In this document: positions 1 through 6,094 of the stretch, piece after piece
Layout: each line of letters starts with the position of its first letter
Numbering within the stretch: position 1 is the first letter of the stretch
NCBI GenBank assembly: GCA_020052115.1
Contig: JAGVPR010000241.1
Span: forward strand, 1 to 27,505
Direction of reading: 5' to 3'
DNA: 27,505 nt
Source of the DNA: Candidatus Eiseniibacteriota bacterium
GTDB taxonomy: Bacteria > Eisenbacteria > RBG-16-71-46 > JAGVPR01
Made by a program: the position numbers and the translations under genes
The notes under the pieces: model-generated
Seen by the model: only the letters and a program-made list of their open reading frames with translations
What the model was told of the DNA's origin: nothing
The model's database searches: none

Positions 1-1895
1 CAGACCTGGTAGCAGGCGTCGCACTGGATGCACTTCGCCTGATCGATCACGTAGAGCGATTTCACTGTCCCGCTGATCGCCCCCGTCGGGCACGCCTTCT
101 GGCACTGGCCGTCGCCGACGCATTCCTCGGTGATCGCGTAGCCGACCAGATCCTTGCAGACCCCGGCGGGGCAGCGCTTCTCCCGGATGTGAGCGTCGTA
201 CTCGTGACGGAAGTAGCGGAGTGTCGAGAGCACCGGGTTCGGCGCGCTGCCGCCGAGCTGGCAGAGGCTCGCGTCCACGAGGGTCGCCGAGATCTCCTGC
301 ATCAGCTCGATGTCGTCGTCGCGTCCCTGCCCCTTCGTGATCCTGTCGAGGATCTCGTGCAGGAGGCGCAGCCCTTCGCGGCACGGCAGGCACTTGCCGC
401 ACGACTCCTCGATGAGGAAGTGGATGAAGTATTTCGCCACGTCCACCATGCAGGAGTCCTGGTCCATCACGATCATGCCGCCCGAGCCCATCATGGAGCC
501 GGCCTTCGTCAGCTCGTCGAAGTCCACGGGCAGGTCGAGGAGGTTCACAACCTGATCGCCGGCGGCTACGTCCCCGCTCCGGACGATCGAGCTGCGGATC
601 TTCTCGTCGGTGGTCTCGACGACGAGAGTGCCGCCGCTGGGGCCGCCGGTCTGGACCGCCTTGAACTTCTTCCGGCCGGGCACCCCGCCGCCGATGTCAT
701 AGAGGATCTCCCGCAGCGTGATCCCCATCGGGACCTCGACGAGGCCGGTGTTGTTGATCTTCCCGGTGAGCGCGAAGAGCTTCGTCCCCTTGGAGTTCTC
801 CGTGCCGATCGAGGCATACCACGGCGCGCCCTTCTCGATGATGAGCGGGACGTTGGCCCAGGTCTCGACGTTGTTCAGATTCGACGGCTTGTTCCACAAG
901 CCGTACTCGACCGTGTGGACGTACTTCGCGCGCGGCTCGCCGATCTTCCCCTCGAGCGACGCCATGAGAGCCGTCGATTCGCCGCAGACGAACGCTCCGC
1001 CGCCGCGGCTGACGTCGATGTCGAAATCGAACCCGCTGCCGAGAATGTCTGGGCCGAGGAACCCCTTCTCGCGCGCCTGCGCCAGGGCGATCATGAGGTT
1101 CTGGACCGCGAGGCGGTATTCGTGGCGCACGTAGACGTAACCGTTGCGCGAGCCGATCGCGAAGGCTCCGATGATCATCCCTTCGATGACCGAGTGCGGG
1201 TTCCCCTCGAGAACCGAGCGATCCATGAAAGCGCCCGGGTCCCCCTCGTCGGCGTTGCAGATGACGAACTTGGGCTCACCCTTCGCCTTCTTGCACGTCT
1301 CCCACTTGCGTCCCGCCGGGAATCCGCCGCCGCCGCGACCGCGCAGCCCCGAGGCCTTGATCTCCTCGATGATCCGGTCGGGGTGCAGGGTCGTGAGCGC
1401 CTTGGCGAGGGACGCGTACCCACCGAGTGCGATGTAGTCGTCTATCGAGTTCGGATCCATGTGCCCGTTCTTGCCGAGGATGAGGCGCATCTGCTTCTGG
1501 TAGAAGGGGACGTCCTCTTCGCGCTCGATCCGCTTCCTCGTCTGCGGGTCGCGATAGAGGAGCTTGCCGATGACCTGGCCGTGTTTGATCGTCTGCTCGA
1601 TCACCGATTCAGCGTCGGCGGGCTGGATCTGCTGGTAGAAGATCCGGCTCGGCAGGATAACCGCGAGCGGGCCGCGCTCACAGAAGCCGCGGCAGCCGGT
1701 CAGCTTCAAGCGGACGGCGTCTTGCAGGTGGTTCTTCGCGATCTCGCTCTTGAACGCTTCGGCGACATCCAGGCAGCCGCAGGCGCGGCAGCCGGTCCCG
1801 GCACAGAGCATGATGGTCAGGCGGTTCACATCCTCCACGGCGACGAGCCGTGTGCGGTACGCCTCCAGGGCGGACGGGTTCTCGATCCGGTTCAT
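1..1895 (-). CDS. nuoF: NuoF/HydB-like NADH-binding flavoprotein subunit (3' end beyond window)
   Basis: The NADH- and FMN-binding subunit of a Nuo/bifurcating-hydrogenase-type complex, expected in the cytoplasm with NuoE. 631 codons lie in the window; the C-terminus runs off the left edge. Domains: an N-terminal thioredoxin-like [2Fe-2S] domain (C31, C36, C68, C72); the NuoF core with the glycine-rich nucleotide site GRGGGGFPAGRKW near residue 186 and GGGAFVCGES near 298; the N3-type [4Fe-4S] ligands C499, C502, C505 and C545; then a C-terminal two-cluster ferredoxin domain. This extended architecture is typical of HydB-type subunits rather than plain complex I NuoF. Two oddities are seen. 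The first ferredoxin motif reads CVGDGQCQKACP, with Asp where the second Cys is expected. About 25 extra residues (near 427-451) sit between the TGGPSGG and DLPVDFD motifs. The ATG at 1895 follows GGAGGAGG and lies 21 bases after nuoE. The family assignment is strong; the partner complex is inferred from context. Confidence 0.9.
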   Translation of the reverse strand, partial: MNRIENPSALEAYRTRLVAVEDVNRLTIMLCAGTGCRACGCLDVAEAFKSEIAKNHLQDAVRLKLTGCRGFCERGPLAVILPSRIFYQQIQPADAESVIEQTIKHGQVIGKLLYRDPQTRKRIEREEDVPFYQKQMRLILGKNGHMDPNSIDDYIALGGYASLAKALTTLHPDRIIEEIKASGLRGRGGGGFPAGRKWETCKKAKGEPKFVICNADEGDPGAFMDRSVLEGNPHSVIEGMIIGAFAIGSRNGYVYVRHEYRLAVQNLMIALAQAREKGFLGPDILGSGFDFDIDVSRGGGAFVCGESTALMASLEGKIGEPRAKYVHTVEYGLWNKPSNLNNVETWANVPLIIEKGAPWYASIGTENSKGTKLFALTGKINNTGLVEVPMGITLREILYDIGGGVPGRKKFKAVQTGGPSGGTLVVETTDEKIRSSIVRSGDVAAGDQVVNLLDLPVDFDELTKAGSMMGSGGMIVMDQDSCMVDVAKYFIHFLIEESCGKCLPCREGLRLLHEILDRITKGQGRDDDIELMQEISATLVDASLCQLGGSAPNPVLSTLRYFRHEYDAHIREKRCPAGVCKDLVGYAITEECVGDGQCQKACPTGAISGTVKSLYVIDQAKCIQCDACYQV

Positions 1896-1916
1896 GATCC
1901 TCCTCCGCCTCCAGGC

Positions 1917-2414
1917 CTACGCGGCCGTCGGCGGCGTGCTCTCGCCGGCCTTGACCGCCTCGACCATCTTCTCGACGTCGCTCACGGTGAGATGGCCCCA
2001 GTACTTGTCATTCACGACCACGACCGGGCCAAGTGCGCAGGCGCCGACGCAGTTCACGGTCTCGAGCGTGAACTCGCCGTCGGGGGTCGTGTGGCCACGC
2101 TCGACCTTCAAGTCGCGCTCGAGCTTCTCGAGGATGCTGCGCGAATTGCGTACGTGGCAGGCCGTCCCGGTGCAGACACAGACGTGATGGCGGCCTCGCG
2201 GCTCCAGGCTGAACGCCTTGTAGAAGGTCGCGACGCCGTAGACCTGGGACAGCGCGAGGTCCATCTTCTTGCTGATGCGCAGGAGCGCCGCGCCCGGCAG
2301 GTAGAAGTACTCCTGCTGCACTTCCTGCAGGATCATGATCAGCGCCGTCGGTTTCGCCTCGTACGCGGCGATGATGTCGTCCACCCTCTCCATCATCCGT
2401 TCGTGATCGGTCAT
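1917..2414 (-). CDS. nuoE: NuoE-like [2Fe-2S] thioredoxin-fold subunit
   Basis: 165 residues, the usual length for the 24-kDa (NuoE/HydC) subunit that carries one [2Fe-2S] cluster next to the NADH-binding NuoF. Four ligands are visible in the family pattern: C81-x4-C86 (in VCVCTGTACH) and C122-x3-C126 (in NCVGACALGP). The N-terminal helical part includes a typical QVYGVATFY segment (residues 57-65). The frame is open further upstream to 2741, but that extension is arginine-rich and overlaps hdrA. The ATG at 2414 overlaps the hdrA stop as ATGA, so it is the coupled start. It sits between hdrA and nuoF in one operon, so the NADH module is built into the Hdr complex rather than a complete complex I, at least within the window. 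Confidence 0.92.
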   Translation of the reverse strand: MTDHERMMERVDDIIAAYEAKPTALIMILQEVQQEYFYLPGAALLRISKKMDLALSQVYGVATFYKAFSLEPRGRHHVCVCTGTACHVRNSRSILEKLERDLKVERGHTTPDGEFTLETVNCVGACALGPVVVVNDKYWGHLTVSDVEKMVEAVKAGESTPPTAA

Positions 2415-3370
2415 TTGCCGGCCTTCTCCTCGAGAGCGAGACCCACGCGGCTCACGCGATGCGCATGCTTGTGCACAGGCGCGAGCACCCGCGGCGTGCC
2501 CTCCTTGTAGACGCGGCCTCCGAGGATCATCCGGCGGTGGGTGGGCAGCGGGCGCGACGGACAGGCGTCGTAGCAGGCGCCGCAGCCGTTGCACTTCGTG
2601 ATGTCCACGAATCGCGGCTTCAGGCGCACCGTCACCTTGAAGCTGCCGATGTATCCATCCACCTTCTCCACCTCGGCCCATGTGATGAGGCGGATGTTCG
2701 GGTGCTGGCCCACGGCGACCATCTTCGGGGTCAGGATGCACGCGGCGCAGTCGAGCGTCGGAAACGTCTTGTCGAAGTTGGCCATGTGTCCGCCGATCGA
2801 AGGCTCCCGCTCGACGAGGACCACGTCCAGGCCGGTGTCGGCAAGCTGAAGAGCCGCCTCGATCCCTGCGATCCCTCCGCCGACGACCATCGCGCGGTTC
2901 TTGATCGTCACGTGGCGCATCTCGAGCGGTTCGTGCAGCGCCACGCGGCGGATCGCCGCGTTGACGAGCGCCCTCGCCTTTTCAGTGGCCGCGGTGGGGT
3001 CAACCGTCACCCAGGAGACCTGCTCGCGGATGTTGCCCATCGCGAACAGGTAGCGGTTCATGCCGGCCTTCTCGACGGCCTTCCGGAACGTCGGCTCATG
3101 CATGAGCGGGCTGCACGCCGCGACGACGACGCGGTTGAGGCCCAGCTCGCGGATGTCCTTCTGGATCAGCTCCTGGCCGGGATCGCTGCACATGAACTTG
3201 TAGTGGCGCGCCACCGCCACGTTTGGCTGCTCCGCCGCGAAGGCGACGACCGCCGCGACGTCCACCGTCTTCGAGATGTTCGTGCCGCAGTGGCAGACGT
3301 AGACGCCGATTCGAATCGGGCCGCCTTGCGGTGCGACACCATTCCCGTTTCCGACTCTCCTCTCGTTCAT
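2411..3370 (-). CDS. hdrA: HdrA-like flavoprotein, short form
   Basis: 319 residues, about half the size of methanogen HdrA (around 650). In order: an N-terminal HdrA domain with VCHCG (C26, C28), C61 and AACSPLMHEPTF (C86); a Rossmann FAD fold with VVGGGIAGIEAAL near 162-174 and ERE near 187; the HdrA-type DCAACILTPKM motif (C208, C211); and one [4Fe-4S] motif CNGCGACYDACP (C260, C263, C266, C270). It then ends after about 50 basic residues, lacking the second ferredoxin motifs and the C-terminal half of the flavin domain of full-length HdrA. It is not obviously broken: it overlaps hdrB upstream by ATGA and nuoE downstream by ATGA. In the family HdrA is the flavin site that splits or merges electron pairs. 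Whether this short form binds FAD alone is uncertain. Confidence 0.88.
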   Translation of the reverse strand: MNERRVGNGNGVAPQGGPIRIGVYVCHCGTNISKTVDVAAVVAFAAEQPNVAVARHYKFMCSDPGQELIQKDIRELGLNRVVVAACSPLMHEPTFRKAVEKAGMNRYLFAMGNIREQVSWVTVDPTAATEKARALVNAAIRRVALHEPLEMRHVTIKNRAMVVGGGIAGIEAALQLADTGLDVVLVEREPSIGGHMANFDKTFPTLDCAACILTPKMVAVGQHPNIRLITWAEVEKVDGYIGSFKVTVRLKPRFVDITKCNGCGACYDACPSRPLPTHRRMILGGRVYKEGTPRVLAPVHKHAHRVSRVGLALEEKAGK

Positions 3371-4245
3371 GCCGATACCTCGACGAGCTTGCGGCTGATG
3401 CCGACGGAGTCGATGAGCATCCTATCCAGGAGCATCTCCTCGGGCCCGAAGCCTAGCGCGAGCCCGAGGAGCTGGGTGAAGAACACGACGGGGATCTCGA
3501 TCGGGGTGCCGTAGGCCGCCGCGATCCGCTCCTGGTAACCCTCGAGGTTGAGCTGGCACATTGGGCAAGTCGTCACGACGACCTCCGCGCGGCCCTCGAC
3601 GGCGGCGGCGAGGATGGCGTGGTTGAGCTTGAGCGCGATATTCTCGTAGGTCGTCATGAGCATACCGCCGCAGCAGCGCACCTTCGCCGGGAACGGGACG
3701 GCCTCCCCGCCGAGCGCGCGGAAGAGGTTGTCAAGTTGCTGTGGGTCCTCGTTGTCGTCGTAACGCCCCATCGGACGAACGAGCTGACAGCCGTAATATG
3801 GAGCGATCCGTAGGCCGCCGAGGCTGCGCGCAGATTGCTCGACAATGCGTTCGATGCCGTAGAATTGACAGAGGATGTCGAGGGGGTGCAGCACGTCGAG
3901 ACTCCCCGAATAGGACAGCCCTGCGGCGCCCAGCGCCTCGTTGATCTGGTCGCGATGTTCGTCGCCCCAGCGCACGTGCCGGTTCACCTTCGAGAGGATG
4001 GTGTAGCAAGAGCTGCATGGGGCGCACACACTCAAGCCCATCCTCTCGGCGTACGAAAGATTGCGCGCGGAAACGGCGTACGCCGTGAGCTTGTTCATGG
4101 AGATGTAGGAGGTGGCCCCGCAGCAGTTCCAGTCCTCGATCTCCCGCAACCCGATGCCAAGCCGCTCGAAGACGCGCCGGAGGGAAACGTCGTAGGGTCG
4201 GCCGCTGGCCTCGAGGCTGCAGCCCGGGTAGTAGGCGAACTCCAT
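3367..4245 (-). CDS. hdrB: HdrB-like CCG-domain subunit
   Basis: 292 residues, the normal length for HdrB, with two complete CCG cysteine-rich domains. The first has C9, C41-C42 (WNCCGA) and C74/C77/C80 (CAPCSSC). The second has C153 (YGCQLVRP), C191-C192 (RCCGG) and C227/C230 (TTCPMC). In methanogens each CCG domain holds a noncubane [4Fe-4S] cluster that reduces a disulfide; in bacterial homologues the true substrate is usually unknown. The open frame extends to 4605, but the ATG at 4245 overlaps the hdrC stop (TGATG) and begins MEFAYYPGCS, the usual HdrB start. It is translationally coupled to hdrC upstream and hdrA downstream. Confidence 0.92.
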   Translation of the reverse strand: MEFAYYPGCSLEASGRPYDVSLRRVFERLGIGLREIEDWNCCGATSYISMNKLTAYAVSARNLSYAERMGLSVCAPCSSCYTILSKVNRHVRWGDEHRDQINEALGAAGLSYSGSLDVLHPLDILCQFYGIERIVEQSARSLGGLRIAPYYGCQLVRPMGRYDDNEDPQQLDNLFRALGGEAVPFPAKVRCCGGMLMTTYENIALKLNHAILAAAVEGRAEVVVTTCPMCQLNLEGYQERIAAAYGTPIEIPVVFFTQLLGLALGFGPEEMLLDRMLIDSVGISRKLVEVSA

Positions 4246-4841
4246 CAGAGCCCTCCCATGGCCACAGCCTTGTCGATGATTGCGCGCACCTCGCCGATCC
4301 TCTCGACGCGGGCCGGGCGCAGGGCCAGGCGCCTGCGCGTGATGAGCCGGAGCGCGAATCGGGCCAGATCCAGTGAGAAGAGCTTCTTCGGCTCGGCCCG
4401 CAGGTAGTACTTGAGGCCGAGCCATACCTCCCAGTTCCTCCCGTATGTGCGTATGTTGGTGCAGAAGGCATCCGAGAGGGCGCTGACTGGGACGCGACGC
4501 GGCAGGATTTTCTTCTTGTGCCCGAGGCGCTTCAGGGCGTAGAGGGTGTCGGTAACGCGAATCCCCACGGGACAACGGACGGTGCACGCGTAGCAGGAGG
4601 CGCACATCCAGATGGTGTTGCTCCTGAGAACGTCTTCAAGGAACCCTGCGCGGAACAAGGCCACGATCTGGCGGGGCGTCACGTCCATCGCGTGGGAGAT
4701 GGGGCAGGAACCCGTGCACGATCCGCACTGGATGCAGTTCCTGATCTTGTGCCCGCCGGGAAAGCTGGACACCTGGTCCCAGAACTGGGAGTAGAGCACG
4801 GATTCCTTCTTGGGAAGGACGATCGTCACCGGTGAGGGCAT
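4245..4841 (-). CDS. hdrC: HdrC-like ferredoxin subunit
   Basis: 198 residues. Two [4Fe-4S] motifs, CIQCGSCTGSCP (C36, C39, C42, C46) and CASCYACTVRCP (C80, C83, C86, C90), with the spacing of HdrC, which wires HdrA to HdrB. No membrane segment is evident, so this is the soluble type. The ATG at 4841 is preceded by an excellent AGGAGGT at a 3-4 base spacing. It is the first gene of the hdrCBA-nuoEF operon. A Rex-type palindrome lies 47 to 64 bases upstream of the start, overlapping a plausible promoter, which suggests NADH-responsive repression of the operon. Confidence 0.92.
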   Translation of the reverse strand: MPSPVTIVLPKKESVLYSQFWDQVSSFPGGHKIRNCIQCGSCTGSCPISHAMDVTPRQIVALFRAGFLEDVLRSNTIWMCASCYACTVRCPVGIRVTDTLYALKRLGHKKKILPRRVPVSALSDAFCTNIRTYGRNWEVWLGLKYYLRAEPKKLFSLDLARFALRLITRRRLALRPARVERIGEVRAIIDKAVAMGGL

Positions 4842-4876
4842 CGGACCTCCTCTTGCTTGGTCCCCCTAAGGTTGAC

Positions 4877-4905
4877 GGTATGCGTGTTTGTGAAAATCTT
4901 CACAA
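4877..4905 (-). promoter_or_regulatory. Putative sigma-70 promoter of the hdrCBA-nuoEF operon
   Basis: On the minus strand a TTGTGA -35 element (plus coordinates 4900-4905) is followed after exactly 17 bases by CATACC (4877-4882) as a weak -10. The predicted start is near 4870, leaving about 29 bases of leader with the AGGAGGT site. The -35 and spacer coincide with the Rex palindrome, the geometry expected for repression. The -10 matches only three of six consensus bases. Confidence 0.4.
4888..4905. promoter_or_regulatory. Rex-type operator (NADH/NAD+ redox sensor box)
   Basis: The sequence TTGTGAA-AATC-TTCACAA is a perfect 7-base inverted repeat with a 4-base spacer. It is identical to the established Rex consensus TTGTGAA-N4-TTCACAA. 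It lies 47 bases upstream of hdrC and 323 bases upstream of fdhE in the divergent intergenic region. Rex proteins bind such sites when NADH is low and release when NADH is high. No rex gene is in this window. Confidence 0.8.
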
Positions 4906-5030
4906 GCATAGAGGAAGCCTCATCGGAGCTAATGAGATAACCTCCTGCGCCACGTGCGCCATACCCTCTTTGGGCGAGATTCGGAGTCAATCGATTCGTC
5001 GGACTGGCGTGGCATTACGCCTCCGAGTTA

Positions 5031-5047
5031 TGGGGCGTTGTGCCCCA
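5031..5047. repeat. Perfect palindrome, possible operator
   Basis: TGGGGC-GTTGT-GCCCCA: six-base perfect inverted arms around five bases, about 180 bases upstream of fdhE. It could be a dimeric-regulator site in the formate dehydrogenase control region. It matches no operator consensus that I can name. Confidence 0.35.
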
Positions 5048-5080
5048 CGACGTCTCTTCTTGGGCCTGGGTGACTTGTAC

Positions 5081-5102
5081 TCCGCCTCCGCTTGCGGGCG
5101 GA
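5081..5102. repeat. Imperfect hairpin in the fdhE leader
   Basis: TCCGC (5081-5085) pairs with GCGGA (5098-5102), and CCG (5088-5090) with CGG (5095-5097), around a CTTG loop with a two-base bulge. It is 125 bases before the fdhE start and could be a leader structure if transcription starts upstream. There is no T-run, so a terminator is unlikely. Confidence 0.25.
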
Positions 5103-5227
5103 TCTGATGGGGCGGCGCGGAACGGAAGCCGTGCAACGGTGAGTTTATCGCAGCGCCGCAACACGGCGCGGCCGGGCGGCTGGGGCGATGCGGGGACGGC
5201 AGATCCCGCGACGGTGGGGGCGGGCAG

Positions 5228-6094
5228 ATGAAGGAAGCGGACTCGATCCGGGCATTCTTCGATCGCAATTCATCTCGCCAGGCGGAGTGGTCTTCCTTGA
5301 TCGGGACGCCCGTCGTTGATGTTGATTCTGCGCGGCGGCGCGTTCGGGAGGGGTCGTCGTGGGTCGAGCCCTCTGAGATCAGAGTGGACACGGATGCGGC
5401 GGCCGCCATCCTCGGACATATCCTCTGCGATCTCCGAAGTATCGCCGTCTACGACACGCCGGCCCTCGCGTGGCTGCAGGACATGGCCGCGAGAGGGCGC
5501 TTCTCGGCCGCCGATCTGCTGACGGCCGTGCTGCGACACGACTCCTCGGAGGTCTGCCGGCTGGCTGACGATGCGTCAGTGCCGGCTCAGGCTCTTCATT
5601 TCCTCGGGATCTTCCTGGCACGTCCGTTTCTTGTCGCCGCGCTGCGCGATTTCGACCCGGCGCTGGTGAACATCGAGGACGCGCGGGGGGCATGCCCCGG
5701 ATGCGGTTCCGGAGCTGCTCTCTCGATTCTCCTGCCTGAAGAGGGGCATAGACGTCTCTGGTGCCGGTGCTGCGGACTCCAGTGGCCCGTCAAGCGGCTG
5801 CAATGCCCCTGGTGCGGAACCAGCGACGTTCATCGGCTCGGATACTTCACCGTGGAGGGGCTGAGCGGCCGCCGTGTCGATTTCTGTCAGGAGTGCCGCC
5901 GCTACATCAAGACTCGGGATCTGCATGAGAACGGTGCCGCGGACGCGCCGTTTCTGGCAGAGGTTGAAGACTTGTTGAGCGCCGAGCTGGACGGCGCCGC
6001 ATTGCACGAAGGCTTCTTGCCCATGGCACATGCTGGAGTCCCAGCCAACGAAGATCCGAATGGCTCGGCGAACAGCGACAAGGGGAGGTGCTGA
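5228..6094 (+). CDS. fdhE: FdhE formate dehydrogenase accessory protein
   Basis: 288 residues (E. coli FdhE is about 309). The C-terminal half carries the rubredoxin-like set of four Cys pairs that defines the family: C156/C159 (CPGCG), C179/C182 (CRCC, with an extra C181), C193/C196 (CPWC) and C220/C223 (CQEC). FdhE is a cytoplasmic iron-binding protein that interacts with the catalytic subunit of Tat-exported formate dehydrogenases and is needed for their activity. Its position directly before the catalytic subunit gene (stop TGA at 6092-6094, next ATG at 6095) fits this. The ATG at 5228 has only a G-rich, weak ribosome site. The N-terminal 150 residues are helical and poorly conserved, as usual for FdhE. 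Confidence 0.9.
   Translation: MKEADSIRAFFDRNSSRQAEWSSLIGTPVVDVDSARRRVREGSSWVEPSEIRVDTDAAAAILGHILCDLRSIAVYDTPALAWLQDMAARGRFSAADLLTAVLRHDSSEVCRLADDASVPAQALHFLGIFLARPFLVAALRDFDPALVNIEDARGACPGCGSGAALSILLPEEGHRRLWCRCCGLQWPVKRLQCPWCGTSDVHRLGYFTVEGLSGRRVDFCQECRRYIKTRDLHENGAADAPFLAEVEDLLSAELDGAALHEGFLPMAHAGVPANEDPNGSANSDKGRC

Larger units (their letters stand above)
4842..5227. other. Divergent intergenic region between hdrC and fdhE (386 bases)
   Basis: Contains no convincing gene. It holds the hdrC ribosome site (4844-4851), the Rex box (4888-4905), a direct repeat GCGCCA-CGT-GCGCCA (4947-4961), a 6-base-arm palindrome TGGGGC-GTTGT-GCCCCA (5031-5047), and an imperfect hairpin at 5081-5102. Short frames here, such as those over 4832-5107 and 5040-5231, have no recognisable content. 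No good sigma-70 or sigma-54 promoter for fdhE could be identified, although one must lie here or be internal. Confidence 0.6.

Noticed and set aside
189..2510. Long plus-strand open frame (773 codons)
   Set aside because: It is the antisense shadow of nuoF and nuoE; the composition is low-complexity (Asp/Arg/Leu/Val) and there are no family motifs.
4845..4858. GG-N10-GC pattern resembling a sigma-54 promoter
   Set aside because: It overlaps the hdrC ribosome site on the other strand, lacks the TGGCAC core, and is 370 bases from fdhE.
4946..4961. TGGCGC-N5-GCGCA on the minus strand as a possible sigma-54 promoter for hdrC
   Set aside because: The -12 part lacks TT, and the match is better explained as a short GC-rich direct repeat.
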